Shown here piece by piece: positions 25,992-35,752 of a stretch of 64,000 bases of DNA (positions within the stretch are counted from its first letter, which is position 1; each line of letters opens with the position of its first letter). The notes below the pieces were generated by a model. The model was not told the origin of the DNA and searched no databases. It was given only the letters and a program-made list of their open reading frames with translations. Source of the DNA: Lachnospiraceae bacterium UBA935 (GTDB taxonomy: Bacteria; Bacillota; Clostridia; Lachnospirales; Lachnospiraceae); contig DBDJ01000008.1 of NCBI GenBank assembly GCA_002293525.1, forward strand, positions 30,285 through 94,284. The letters are read 5' to 3'. The translations under genes were made by a program, and so were the position numbers.

Positions 25992-27239
25992 TCACTTAGC
26001 CGACATTGCATTGTCATATTGAATCGATATCTTTCGATAGCCGACAAGGATTTCTTTCGATCTGACTTCACAATATTCTATAATTTCATCGATATTCTCC
26101 AAAAAGGCACTGGCCACTTTCAAACTGAGTGTTCCTGATTCGGCCTTCTTTTTAATTACATCGATTATTTTCTGTCGATCCGGTTCCGGCCTCCCTGACC
26201 TTGGATTAAGCAGGACACATACCGCTACCGCAAATTGCAGGATCATCTGGGAAACATTCATCTGCTTCTCAGTCAGTTTTCTGGGGTAGCCGCTGCCGTC
26301 CGGGCGTTCGTGATGCGTTGCCGCAATGACAACGACATCCGGCTTCATTCGGTTTTGCAGCAGTTTTTCCGTTAAAATACTGTGCTGTTTCAGTTTATCC
26401 ATTTCTCTTCCGGATAAACCTGAAGGATTTTCAATCCATCCTGCCGGTAAAGCCAGTAAGCCGATATCATGGACATATGCCGCATATCGGAGCGAGGTTA
26501 ACTGGGCATCCGTAAGCTTCAGTTCAATGCCAAGCTTCTCACATAAAACCAGAACCATGACCGCATCGGTAATCGCCGTCTCACTCTTCAAAGCAAGCGT
26601 AAACATCAAAAATTCCATGAGTTTTTCTTTATCTTCGTTTGGCAGAATATAATATTCTATTAGCCTTTCCAGCTCTTCTTTATATTCTCTGGATTTTACT
26701 TTTCCAAATAAATCATATTCTTTATCAGCTTTTATAAAAAGTTCATAGGCTTCCTTGGAAAATTTGGTTCCCAGCTGCTTTTGAAAAATATCCATACTGA
26801 ACTTTTCACCCGCCGCCCCACTGAAAATGTCTATTTTGTCAGCAAGGTTTACATAGGAAGCTAGATCTTTATATATAAATTCCATTTTCCCGAGCTGTGC
26901 ATAATCGGTGTGATGATGAAGAATTACCTTGGCCATCTCTCCGACTGAACTGAGGCCTCTCATAAACAGAAAACCGTATATTGCATGCGGCTTGTAATCT
27001 TTGGTCTCAAATCTAATCATATCATCGATATTTTCCGTTCTATAAGCACCGATATCATGCAATGTCACCAGAAAAGTAATATCCGCCAGTTCATATTCCT
27101 CATAGCCGCCCTTGCACTGCAGCATTTTATATACATAATAAGCCACCTTAGAACCGTGATCCATGAGTCGTCTGTCAAATAATTTCAAAGCATCGCGAAT
27201 TAGCATAAATATATCTTTACTGTGAATATGCTGCATCAT
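25992..27239 (-). CDS. Two-HD-domain protein with C-terminal HD-GYP domain
   Basis: The start is ATG 27239 after AAAGGGGGTA; the length is 415 residues. The N-terminal HD domain (LHDIGAY, HHHTDY) is followed by a second HD-GYP domain with VHDIG, HHERPDGSGYP and downstream helices. HD-GYP proteins are metal-dependent cyclic di-GMP phosphodiesterases. The signature is complete enough for activity, apart from Leu replacing Lys after HDIG. It lies in a minus-strand run with YesL and a GNAT gene. Confidence 0.85.
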   Translation of the reverse strand: MMQHIHSKDIFMLIRDALKLFDRRLMDHGSKVAYYVYKMLQCKGGYEEYELADITFLVTLHDIGAYRTENIDDMIRFETKDYKPHAIYGFLFMRGLSSVGEMAKVILHHHTDYAQLGKMEFIYKDLASYVNLADKIDIFSGAAGEKFSMDIFQKQLGTKFSKEAYELFIKADKEYDLFGKVKSREYKEELERLIEYYILPNEDKEKLMEFLMFTLALKSETAITDAVMVLVLCEKLGIELKLTDAQLTSLRYAAYVHDIGLLALPAGWIENPSGLSGREMDKLKQHSILTEKLLQNRMKPDVVVIAATHHERPDGSGYPRKLTEKQMNVSQMILQFAVAVCVLLNPRSGRPEPDRQKIIDVIKKKAESGTLSLKVASAFLENIDEIIEYCEVRSKEILVGYRKISIQYDNAMSAK

Positions 27240-27247
27240 TACCCCCT

Positions 27248-27724
27248 TTAGAACATGATCTCCATGGGTGTGTATCTGATTCCATCAGCACATGTCTCCG
27301 GGCCCATGTCATTAAATCCCAACTTATGATAAAAATCCAAGCCATAGGGAGATGCATTGACTGTAACTTTGTTTTCTCCTTCTTCATTCAGCAGGTACTC
27401 ACACAGATTTTCTACCAAAGCTGTTCCGACTCCCAGTCTATGGTACTTCTCATCCACAAATAAAAGAGAAATATGAGTTCTGTCGCGTAAGGTAATCGTA
27501 CCGATTATCTGTTTTTCATAAATTGCCACAAGCATCTGATAAGCGCCCATCTCAAACATTCTTTTCAACGTGGGATCGGTAATAAAACTCTCGAAGCTTT
27601 TTACTCCTTCCGGAGGATAGTCCGGTGCTTCAAACACTAAAAAAGTTTTCCAAATCAGAGCCATTGCCTTCTCCCACTCATCACGCAACGCAAACCTGAT
27701 CTGAAATGGAAGCAATTTCTTCAT
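27248..27724 (-). CDS. GNAT family N-acetyltransferase
   Basis: ATG 27724 follows AGGAGAGTTTG. The 158-residue protein shows the GNAT acetyl-CoA motif A (ISLLFVDEKYHRLGVGTALV) and the motif B region YGLDFYHKLGF. Substrate unknown. It ends 8 bp before the HD-GYP gene start, so cotranscription is likely. Confidence 0.88.
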   Translation of the reverse strand: MKKLLPFQIRFALRDEWEKAMALIWKTFLVFEAPDYPPEGVKSFESFITDPTLKRMFEMGAYQMLVAIYEKQIIGTITLRDRTHISLLFVDEKYHRLGVGTALVENLCEYLLNEEGENKVTVNASPYGLDFYHKLGFNDMGPETCADGIRYTPMEIMF

Positions 27725-27927
27725 CAAACTCTCCTAAATTCTGCTCTGCTATCTGCCGTCATAAAATTCTTTAATGGCATTATATTTAATGGCATAACAT
27801 ATAGCTTTTATTATTATACTATACTTTTTTCTTTCAGTCTATATCAAAAGTACCGTTTAAGCTTATGTTTTTACTATACATTAAATAAACGAAAAATGAA
27901 ATAAGAATTAGTTGGTAATTTCATCCT

Positions 27928-28464
27928 TTAAAACAGATTGGTAAAAAAATTCTTTATTGACTCACCCAGCATCCGGAAAAACTCGGCGACAACATTTTTA
28001 ATAATGGTGCCAATGGAATCTTTTACCGTATCTGTTACCAGCTCCTGAACGTGATCTACCATGTCGGCGCCATATTCCTGATACATTTCTTCTGCATCAT
28101 TGATAATTTCTTCGCTGTCAAAACCCATATCCTCCAATTGGTTCATAAGTCCCAGTAAATCTTCAATATACTGATCTTCTATCTCGATTCCAAATTCTTC
28201 TTTCCCTTCTTCTATGGCATTTTTAATCTCTTCTTCGGTATCGAGCCCATCTTCAGCTATTTTTTCCTTTAAAAAGGAGAAAGCTTCCTCAATCGTACTC
28301 TCATCGGCATCCTCCAATATATTCCCAAGTACATCCTGATACTCCTGGATCAATTCATTGGGATCCAGTTCTCCTGCATAAGATACAATCCCATTACCCA
28401 TCAGGCAACCGAACAGGACAAGACCCATTGTTATTTTTTTTCTAACGAATTGTTTAATTTTCAT
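27928..28464 (-). CDS. Small secreted acidic protein, unknown function
   Basis: I choose ATG 28464 (AAGAAGG upstream), giving 178 residues. The longer frame to 28530 runs inside the lipase gene. A signal peptide is clear (IKQFVRKKITMGLVLFGCLM, likely cleaved after SYA). The mature part is very rich in Glu and Asp and predicted helical (EEIKNAIEEGKEEFG), ending in an amphipathic segment (MLGESIKNFFTNLF). No known domain was recognised. It overlaps the lipase gene by 11 bp and should be translated with it. Confidence 0.75.
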   Translation of the reverse strand: MKIKQFVRKKITMGLVLFGCLMGNGIVSYAGELDPNELIQEYQDVLGNILEDADESTIEEAFSFLKEKIAEDGLDTEEEIKNAIEEGKEEFGIEIEDQYIEDLLGLMNQLEDMGFDSEEIINDAEEMYQEYGADMVDHVQELVTDTVKDSIGTIIKNVVAEFFRMLGESIKNFFTNLF

Positions 28465-29398
28465 GGTCAATAACCTTCTTGACAATCCAGTTGTAAACTT
28501 CTTCATAAACCTCAGCTCGGTTCTTTTCATTCAGAATCTCATGACGAGCCTTTTTATAGATAGAAACGGTGATATCTTTTATATCGGCATTTTTCAGGCT
28601 CTGTTCCGTTAATCTTACCCCTTTTCCATAATCACCGACCGGATCCTCTCCGCCTGAAAGCAAAAGAACCGGAAGTTCCTTGGGCATGTTCTGAAGATTC
28701 TTTTTATTATGAAGCCGGTAAATCAGTTCAAATAACGTCTGAAAACCATTTACCGTAAACAGGAATCCACACAGCGGATCTTCCACATAGGCCTTTACAT
28801 TGTCTTTATTCGCGCTGATCCAGTCAAACAAGCATTCCGGCTGTTCAATCCTCTTATTATACCCTCCAAAGGCAAGTTTATTAAGCATTTTGGCCTTGTG
28901 CTTTCCTCCCAGGAAAAAGGCCTGTATCTTCGCAAGAATCTTAGAAAAAGTCAACAGTGTCTTGCCGGTCATCCCGGTTCCCACGATAACCGCGCCTTCT
29001 ACACCGGTACCGTAGCGGAACAAATAATTCCGTGCCACAAAGGAACCCATACTGTGTCCCATGATAATATAGGGAATACTGGGATAGTCCTTTTGAATAG
29101 TTTTTTTCAGTCGGTGAACATCCCTGATCAAAACGGTAGCTGCATCCTGCTTACAAAAATATCCTTCTATCCCGGTCTCGCCGATGGATTTACCATGCCC
29201 CAGATGGTTGTTTCCGGCCACTAAAATCCCCCTCTCTGCCATAAAAACCGCAAATTCGTCGTACCTTTCAATATATTCTGCCATTCCATGAACGAGAATC
29301 AGCGCAGCCTGTATTTCTTTTTCCGGAACCCAAATTACGGCATGTATTTTACTGATATTATCCCGGGAATCGTAATATATTTCCTGTTTTGTAATCAT
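28454..29398 (-). CDS. Alpha/beta hydrolase, monoacylglycerol lipase/lysophospholipase-like
   Basis: The 314-residue protein starts at ATG 29398, with GGAGG upstream. It has the oxyanion segment ALILVHGMAEYIERYDEF, the nucleophile elbow IMGHSMGSFVAR (Ser), an Asp in LLSGGEDPVGD and a His in KKARHEILNE. This is the Hydrolase_4/PldB family, which cleaves monoacylglycerols or lysophospholipids. No signal peptide is seen. Its partner is the overlapping small secreted protein gene. Confidence 0.88.
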   Translation of the reverse strand: MITKQEIYYDSRDNISKIHAVIWVPEKEIQAALILVHGMAEYIERYDEFAVFMAERGILVAGNNHLGHGKSIGETGIEGYFCKQDAATVLIRDVHRLKKTIQKDYPSIPYIIMGHSMGSFVARNYLFRYGTGVEGAVIVGTGMTGKTLLTFSKILAKIQAFFLGGKHKAKMLNKLAFGGYNKRIEQPECLFDWISANKDNVKAYVEDPLCGFLFTVNGFQTLFELIYRLHNKKNLQNMPKELPVLLLSGGEDPVGDYGKGVRLTEQSLKNADIKDITVSIYKKARHEILNEKNRAEVYEEVYNWIVKKVIDHEN

Positions 29399-29519
29399 CC
29401 GAACACACCTCCGCTTTTGTAACTGTCATCACTACAAATTACTGTTCATAGCCTAGTCAGTGCTTCAAATCTCCAATAACCCAGAAATCCACAGGAGCTT
29501 CTGGAAATCTTCAGTAACC

Positions 29520-31568
29520 TCAGCAAATCTCCGCACCGGCAGGCATCTCGCTGTCCGGGGCCATAAGCGCCAGTTTTCCTTCCTTGTCTTCCGCACAAAG
29601 CAGCATGCCCTCCGACAGGACTCCTGCAAGGACAGCCGGTTTCAGATTTACCAAAACCATTACCTTTTTACCAACCATTTCCGATGCCGTATAATGCTGC
29701 TTAATACCTGACACAATCTGCCTGACCTGACTGCCGATCCGAACCTGCGAGCAAAGCAGTTTCTTCGATTTAGGTACTTCTTCACAGGCAATCACTTCAC
29801 CGACTAAAAAATGCATCTTTAAAAATTCATCAAAAGTTATCTCGGCTTTTATTTCTATTTCCTCTTGGTTCGCTTGTACTTGATCTGTTTGTACTTGATC
29901 TGTTTGTACTTGATCTGTTTGTGCTTGATCTGCTTGTCCTGCCTTTGCCGGTTCTGACACGCTCGTCTTCGCGGTCGGCAAAGCCACCTGTCTTGAGGTA
30001 AACATAGCTTCAGCCTTTTGGGTTATTTCCTTTATGTCAAGCCGGGCAAAAAGGATTTCCGGCGTCTCGGTGACCTTATTTCCGCTTTTATAAAGTCCGA
30101 AGCGGTCAAGGGATTCAAAATCCCGCAAAGATGCCTTCAGCTGCCCGGCGATTTTTTGTGCCGTATCCGGCATAAAAGGCTCTAGCAACGAAGCACCGAT
30201 CAGGATGCTCTCGACAAGATTGTATAGCACAACGCTAAGCCGGTCTTGCTTAGCTTCGTCTTTGGCCAGTTTCCAAGGTTCTGTTTCATCGATATATTTA
30301 TTGCAGCGCTTGAACAGTGAAAATATCTCGCTTAAGGCATCGGCGACCCGCAGGTCGTTCATTTTTTTATCTACTTTGGCTAAAACTCCTGTCACTGTGG
30401 CAATGAAATCGGAATCGGTTCCTTCGGTCAGCCCCGTATTGGTCACCACCCCGCCGAAATACTTATTGCTCATGGAAACGGTACGGTTCACCAGATTGCC
30501 CAGCGTATTAGCCAGATCGGAATTGATTCTTTCCACCAGCAATTCCCAGGTAATGCTTCCGTCATTTTCAAAAGGCATCTCATGAAGCACGAAATAGCGC
30601 ACCGCATCAACACCGAAAAAATCCGCCAGGTCGTCGGCATATATCACGTTGCCCCTGGACTTGCTCATCTTCCCTTCGCCCTGCAGCAGCCAAGGATGTC
30701 CAAATATCTGCTTTGGCAAGGGCTCGCCCAGCGCCATCAGGAAAATAGGCCAGTAAATCGTATGAAAGCGGACGATATCCTTGCCGATCAGATGCAGGTC
30801 GGCCGGCCAGTATTTCCCGTAAAGCGAACCGGAGTTTCCGTCACAGTCATAGCCGATGCCGGTTATGTAATTACTCAAAGCATCCAGCCAGACATAAACC
30901 ACATGCTTCGGATCAAAATCGACCGGAATCCCCCAGGTAAAGGAGGTTCTGGAAACACACAGATCCTGCAGTCCCGGTAACAGGAAATTATTCATCATCT
31001 CGTTCTTACGTGATACCGGTTGGATAAACTCCGGATGGGAATTGATGTGCTCAATCAGACGGTTCGCATATTTGCTCATCTTAAAAAAATAAGCCTCTTC
31101 CCTTGCCGGTTTTACCTCCCGGCCACAGTCGGGACATTTACCTTCTTTTAATTGTGACTCCGTCCAAAAAGACTCACAGGGGGTACAATACAGTCCCTCG
31201 TAAGAGCCTTTGTAAATATCCCCTTGATCATACAGCTTCCGGAAGATTTTCTGGATCTGTTTCTCATGAGCTTCGTCGGTAGTGCGGATAAACTTATCAT
31301 AGGAAGTATTCATCAGATCCCAAAGGCCTTTAATCGTACCTGCTACTCCGTCGACATATTCCTTCGGTCTCAGCCCGGCTTCCTGAGCCTTTAGCTCGAT
31401 TTTCTGGCCATGCTCATCCGTCCCGGTCTGAAAAAACACTTCATAGCCCTGTTTTCTTTTATATCTGGCGATACTGTCGGCAAGGACAATCTCATAACTG
31501 TTCCCGATATGCGGCTTGCCGGAAGTATAGGCTATTGCCGTTGTAATGTAATACTTACCTTTATTCAT
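29520..31568 (-). CDS. metG: Methionyl-tRNA synthetase
   Basis: The 682-residue enzyme charges tRNA-Met. It has the class I HIGH-type motif KPHIGNSYE, the zinc knuckle CTPCESF..CPDCG, and KMSKS in GKMSKSRGNV. The C-terminal 110 residues are the EMAP-like tRNA-binding domain (FDEFLKMHFLVGEV). Between them lies an expanded linker with QTDQV repeats (15-bp DNA units). AAGGAG precedes the ATG. No T-box leader was recognised upstream. Confidence 0.95.
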   Translation of the reverse strand: MNKGKYYITTAIAYTSGKPHIGNSYEIVLADSIARYKRKQGYEVFFQTGTDEHGQKIELKAQEAGLRPKEYVDGVAGTIKGLWDLMNTSYDKFIRTTDEAHEKQIQKIFRKLYDQGDIYKGSYEGLYCTPCESFWTESQLKEGKCPDCGREVKPAREEAYFFKMSKYANRLIEHINSHPEFIQPVSRKNEMMNNFLLPGLQDLCVSRTSFTWGIPVDFDPKHVVYVWLDALSNYITGIGYDCDGNSGSLYGKYWPADLHLIGKDIVRFHTIYWPIFLMALGEPLPKQIFGHPWLLQGEGKMSKSRGNVIYADDLADFFGVDAVRYFVLHEMPFENDGSITWELLVERINSDLANTLGNLVNRTVSMSNKYFGGVVTNTGLTEGTDSDFIATVTGVLAKVDKKMNDLRVADALSEIFSLFKRCNKYIDETEPWKLAKDEAKQDRLSVVLYNLVESILIGASLLEPFMPDTAQKIAGQLKASLRDFESLDRFGLYKSGNKVTETPEILFARLDIKEITQKAEAMFTSRQVALPTAKTSVSEPAKAGQADQAQTDQVQTDQVQTDQVQANQEEIEIKAEITFDEFLKMHFLVGEVIACEEVPKSKKLLCSQVRIGSQVRQIVSGIKQHYTASEMVGKKVMVLVNLKPAVLAGVLSEGMLLCAEDKEGKLALMAPDSEMPAGAEIC
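29865..29939. repeat. Five 15-bp tandem repeats in the metG linker
   Basis: Five in-frame units of TTGATCTGTTTGTAC with few substitutions encode repeats of QTDQV before the tRNA-binding domain. The near identity of the middle copies suggests recent slippage. Confidence 0.9.
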
Positions 31569-31788
31569 GCTGACTCCTTCGCCCTGTTTAACTTATTAAA
31601 ACAATGCTAACACTACCGATATTTTTTGTCAATAAATCATTGGATATCAAAAAAGACTTTTATAAGCATTTTTGCGCAAAATAAGTCATATTTTACACAC
31701 TTTAAGTTTTCAGTGGTATTTTTTGATATTATATGTGTTGGGTCAGTATAAAAATCGAGGTTACTGTACGCAAGCAGTATTTATCAAT

Positions 31789-31896
31789 GCCAGCGGCTGT
31801 TGTAAATGCATGCCGAGCGACAGCGGATTGGGCTCCCCCGTAAGCCTTCCGTACGCAGAAGCTGCGCCGGGCATGCATTTTACAACAGCCGCTGAC
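31789..31896. repeat. Long inverted repeat (about 35-bp arms)
   Basis: The arms 31789-31824 and 31861-31896 match at about 33 of 36 positions with one bulge (AGCGGCTGTTGTAAA against TTTACAACAGCCGCT). The loop has its own small hairpin (GGCTCCCCCGTAAGCC). It begins 4 bp after the stop of the cyclic-nucleotide-binding-like gene, but a T run on the expected side is missing. The rest of the gap 31569-31788 is AT-rich with no gene seen. Confidence 0.75.
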
Positions 31897-31900
31897 ATTT

Positions 31901-34171
31901 TTACAATTCCATTATCCTTCTGGTTTCTTTCAGTTCCTGTGGAACCTCCGATCCGCCGCCACGGAATTTTTGAAAAACACCATCCATGTGACGCGATTTC
32001 TGTTTTAGGCGTATTTCATATTTGTCCAGGACATCTGTATATAACGGGTTGGTCCGTAGCTTCTCTCTGACGGCCGCAGTAAAGGGGCAATAGGTAAAGA
32101 AAATCGACCTTAGCGTTTTGTTCAATCGTGGCGCACCGTTACTTTCATACATAATCCACGTAATATAATCGTGGACAAACATTTCTTTGGTATTATTCTT
32201 ATATCGTATCAGGTCATTCTTGATCTTTTCTTTCGCTTCAACGGATAATTCGGTATTTTTCTTAAAGGAAGCCAGATAATCGGAATATTCGCTGGTCAGC
32301 GACCGCTCCGTCACATCGTTCCATCTTGCTCCTTGTATCCGCTTACACATTTCCCAGCGGAACTCTCCTGTCATTTTAGTCAGAATAACCGGCATATCCT
32401 CAACCTGTAACAAGGAACACATAAACCGCGCCGGCGTACTGCGCCGTTTGCCTTCGATTTCCTGCCACATAATTCCCCGGCTTCCAATATTGGGCAGCAA
32501 TATCATGTCTGGCAGAATTTCCGTGTTAATATATTCCCGGCCGATCCCCTTTTCCGGCATCGAAAATATGGACTCCCGGCAGAATGCTCCAAAATCTCTT
32601 TCTCGGATATGCTGCAAGGCCTGTTTCACCATGTCTGCAGATACCAGCAACTTGTCCGGAGATTTCAGGACATTGTGTTCGGAAAAAACCGGGCAGAAAG
32701 TTGAAATACGTCCGAAAGTAACTCGGTTAACCGTAGGAAAGACATTTTCCAGTTCATACTCTACTTTCCGTAACGTGTCCGATAGCATGGCGGTCGCCTC
32801 GGCTTGGCTGATTTTATTGCCTCGCTTCAATTCGTGGACATAATCCTGATAATCCCTGTCAAATTCGTTGCGGCAAGGCTCCTTTTTCCCCTCATAGATT
32901 GCTTTCAGCCATTCATATGCCGAATATATCCCGTTTTTCGGATCGGTAGGAAGGTGACGGGAAATATCATGCAAAATGACGGCATTTTCCATTCCCGCCA
33001 GTTCTTCATCGACATAACCGAACAGGAAAAACATTCTGACTATATCTGGTATCTCTTTTCCCATAAAGCTGAGCTGCAGCGCCTTGGCATAGATCCGATA
33101 GAAGAGTTTGGAAAGGGCTAAGCGCTGTTTCCGGTCTTCGTCCTCTACAGAATTTTTATTTACAGTCTGTTTATAAAGGCTGAGCAGTTTCTGGAAGGCA
33201 TCGGCATCTTCCGGAGGACAATCCGCATAGTTGAGGATCACGCTGACCGAATCGTGTAAATCGGCCGCTTTCTGGCTTATTGTAGCAGTTTCTTCTTTCA
33301 AAGGAGGCTTAACCTGTTCCGCTTCCTGAAGTTTATCCTGATATTCTTTTACCCGTCTTATAAAATAATCCTTTTCCTCGAATCCATATCCTCTTAATAA
33401 ATTGATCATTTCTTCGATAAATGCTGGATCCGGTTTTTCTTGGCCGGAAAGATGAAAGGAATGGAAATAAAACGCTGAGAAGATTTCAAACAAATCCATC
33501 CTCTGTTCATTCATAAAAAACGCCAGCAATTGATCCCGATATTCGGCCACAATCTTGTTGACAGCCAGAATATTGCCGATATCCCGGCTGATATTCACCA
33601 TCAGTCCGCAGAAAAATTCCGTTTCCGGACGGGAAGCTTCGCCGCTATCGCCGATCATCCCATATATGCCTTGGTAGAACCCTCCTAACCAAGGCTCAAT
33701 ATCTTCCGCAATCATCAGCGGAACGATTTCCTCCTGCCCCGGCAGCGTTCTTGGCGAAATGCGGAACTGGGTGCAGAATTTTTCGTAACGCTGGTAATGC
33801 CTTATAAGAAAACGATAAAGATACATACTGTCCGCTTTTAGTTTTTTATAATGACCGGCGATATCCTGAAATTGCCTGAACACGGAGGAAGCAAAATAGC
33901 CGGACACTTCCGGGTGCCGTTTCAGTATCGTCATCAAACCGTCGTCCTGAAACGGATAAAGGGCAACTGTAACCTTTTCCGCCGCTATATATGTCATGGC
34001 ACTGGTTCGGGAATAAACCTCGCTTAAGCCCGCTACATCACCTATTTTCAGCAGCAGCTCACCGCCCTGATAGTCTGCTCTCACCTTACCTTCTGCGATC
34101 AGCATCAGCCCCGGCAACGTCTGCCCCGTTTCGCTTAATAATGCCCCCGGTAAGTATTCTCTTTTTTCCAT
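31901..34171 (-). CDS. Large protein with N-terminal cyclic-nucleotide-binding-like domain
   Basis: The 756-residue protein starts after GCAGGAG. Residues of about 5-110 look like a cNMP-binding jelly roll (GALLSETGQTLPGLMLIAEG, GDVAGLSEVYS, EKVTVALYP). The remaining 640 residues are mostly helical, and I recognise no catalytic family. A Lys/Glu-rich segment near 285-300 may be a hinge. It follows glpK with a 40-bp gap, the last gene of the sugar operon, so it may sense metabolic state. There is no DNA-binding helix-turn-helix after the cNMP domain, unlike Crp. Confidence 0.65.
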   Translation of the reverse strand: MEKREYLPGALLSETGQTLPGLMLIAEGKVRADYQGGELLLKIGDVAGLSEVYSRTSAMTYIAAEKVTVALYPFQDDGLMTILKRHPEVSGYFASSVFRQFQDIAGHYKKLKADSMYLYRFLIRHYQRYEKFCTQFRISPRTLPGQEEIVPLMIAEDIEPWLGGFYQGIYGMIGDSGEASRPETEFFCGLMVNISRDIGNILAVNKIVAEYRDQLLAFFMNEQRMDLFEIFSAFYFHSFHLSGQEKPDPAFIEEMINLLRGYGFEEKDYFIRRVKEYQDKLQEAEQVKPPLKEETATISQKAADLHDSVSVILNYADCPPEDADAFQKLLSLYKQTVNKNSVEDEDRKQRLALSKLFYRIYAKALQLSFMGKEIPDIVRMFFLFGYVDEELAGMENAVILHDISRHLPTDPKNGIYSAYEWLKAIYEGKKEPCRNEFDRDYQDYVHELKRGNKISQAEATAMLSDTLRKVEYELENVFPTVNRVTFGRISTFCPVFSEHNVLKSPDKLLVSADMVKQALQHIRERDFGAFCRESIFSMPEKGIGREYINTEILPDMILLPNIGSRGIMWQEIEGKRRSTPARFMCSLLQVEDMPVILTKMTGEFRWEMCKRIQGARWNDVTERSLTSEYSDYLASFKKNTELSVEAKEKIKNDLIRYKNNTKEMFVHDYITWIMYESNGAPRLNKTLRSIFFTYCPFTAAVREKLRTNPLYTDVLDKYEIRLKQKSRHMDGVFQKFRGGGSEVPQELKETRRIMEL

Positions 34172-34211
34172 CTGCTTTTTCTCCTGCTGCTAAATAATCT
34201 CTTCCGATATT

Positions 34212-35708
34212 TTATACCGTATCCGCTTCCCAGATCAATGCACACTTTACTGCCTTCTGCCATCCTTTAAGCAGTGTATCCCGCCTTGCTGCCGTGATTT
34301 CTGCGTGGAAAGTCCGGTCCAGCGTCCAGTTAGTACTGATTTCCTCTTTATCCTTATAGAACCCGGTCGCCAGTCCAGCCAGATAGGCGGCCCCCAAAGC
34401 TGTTGTTTCAATGCATTCCGGGCGAATGACTTTCGTATTCAGGATATCGGCTTGGAACTGCATCAGAAAATCATTGGCACTGGCACCGCCGTCCACTTTA
34501 CATTCCGTCAGCCGGATACCGGCATCTTCCTCCATCGCCCGCAGCACGTCAGCCGTCTGGTAAGCGATCGACTCCAAGGCCGCTCTGATAAAATGCTCTT
34601 TCGTACAGCCTCTGGTAAGGCCTAATACGGTTCCTCGGGCGTAAGGCTCCCAATAGGGGGCGCCTAAGCCGGCAAAGGCCGGCACAATATAAACCCCGCC
34701 GCTATCCTCCACCCGATTAGCATATTCTTCTGACTGCGGCGCGTTCGAAATCATCCGCATCCCGTCCCGCAGCCATTGTATGACGGCTCCGGCAACAAAA
34801 ACGCTGCCTTCCAAGGCATATTCCACGTCTCCCAGACCGGCAGCTATCGTAGTCAGCAGGCCGTGGCCGGATGTCACGGCATTTTTTCCGGTATTCATCA
34901 GTAAGAAACAGCCGGTGCCATATGTATTTTTCACCTGGCCTTTGGTAAAGCAGCACTGTCCGAACAGTGCCGCCTGCTGGTCTCCGGCGATACCGGCAAT
35001 CGGGATCTCGCCTCCTAAGACGGTAGCATCGGTATTACCGTATAAAAACCCGGAAGGCTTTACCTCCGGCAACATGATTTCAGGTATTTGCAGGATTTCA
35101 AGCAGCTTTTTATCCCAGCAAAGATTATGGATGTCATAGAGCATGGTCCGGGAGGCATTGGTATAATCAGTGATGTGCAGCCTTCCGGCAGTGAGTTTCC
35201 ATACCAGCCAGGTGTCCACTGTTCCAAACAGCAGCCGGCCGGATTCGGCTTTTTCCCGTACGCCTGGGATGTTGTCAAGGATCCACGCGAGCTTGGTGCC
35301 ACTGAAATAGGCATCGGGAATCAGTCCGGTCCGTTCCCTGATCCATTGTCCGAATCCTGCTGCCTTCAGTTCTTCCACCTTCTGGGCAGTTCTCCGGCAT
35401 TGCCATACAATTGCGTTGCCGACCGGTTCTCCGGTAATTTTATCCCAGACGATGGTGGTTTCGCGTTGATTGGTAATGCCGATGGCATTGATGTCTTCGG
35501 ATTTTAAGCCGATTTGTGCCATGGCTTCCGTCGCTACCGCTAACTGCGAGGACCAGATTTCCATCGGATCATGTTCTACCCAGCCGGGACGAGGATAAAT
35601 CTGAGAGAATTCTTTTTGCGCCATGGTTTTTATTTCACCTGACTTGTCAAAAATAATGCAGCGTGAGCTTGTTGTGCCCTGGTCTAGTGCCATGATGTAT
35701 TGTGTCAT
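34212..35708 (-). CDS. glpK: Glycerol kinase
   Basis: This enzyme phosphorylates glycerol to glycerol 3-phosphate with ATP. The 498-residue length and the motifs MALDQGTTSSRCIIFD, GWVEHDPMEIW and TYGTGCFLLMNTG are diagnostic of GlpK in the FGGY family. The signature LKVDGGAS-like segment (ECKVDGGASANDFLMQ) is present. It sits directly after two FAD-dependent oxidoreductases that look like a glycerol 3-phosphate oxidation module. Confidence 0.94.
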   Translation of the reverse strand: MTQYIMALDQGTTSSRCIIFDKSGEIKTMAQKEFSQIYPRPGWVEHDPMEIWSSQLAVATEAMAQIGLKSEDINAIGITNQRETTIVWDKITGEPVGNAIVWQCRRTAQKVEELKAAGFGQWIRERTGLIPDAYFSGTKLAWILDNIPGVREKAESGRLLFGTVDTWLVWKLTAGRLHITDYTNASRTMLYDIHNLCWDKKLLEILQIPEIMLPEVKPSGFLYGNTDATVLGGEIPIAGIAGDQQAALFGQCCFTKGQVKNTYGTGCFLLMNTGKNAVTSGHGLLTTIAAGLGDVEYALEGSVFVAGAVIQWLRDGMRMISNAPQSEEYANRVEDSGGVYIVPAFAGLGAPYWEPYARGTVLGLTRGCTKEHFIRAALESIAYQTADVLRAMEEDAGIRLTECKVDGGASANDFLMQFQADILNTKVIRPECIETTALGAAYLAGLATGFYKDKEEISTNWTLDRTFHAEITAARRDTLLKGWQKAVKCALIWEADTV

Positions 35709-35724
35709 GATATGACCCGCCTTT

Positions 35725-35752
35725 CTTCCTTACTTGGTCTTCCTTACTTGAT
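35725..35752. repeat. Two-copy 14-bp repeat spanning an oxidoreductase stop codon
   Basis: TTCCTTACTTGGTC is followed directly by TTCCTTACTTGATC. The second copy contains the stop codon of the FAD/DUF1667 gene. Confidence 0.7.

Noticed and set aside
29865..29939. CRISPR-like repeats in metG
   Set aside because: They are in-frame 15-bp coding repeats with no spacers.
31569..31788. T-box leader for metG
   Set aside because: No T-box motif or specifier-loop structure was found; the same is true for serS, which has only a 32-bp gap upstream.
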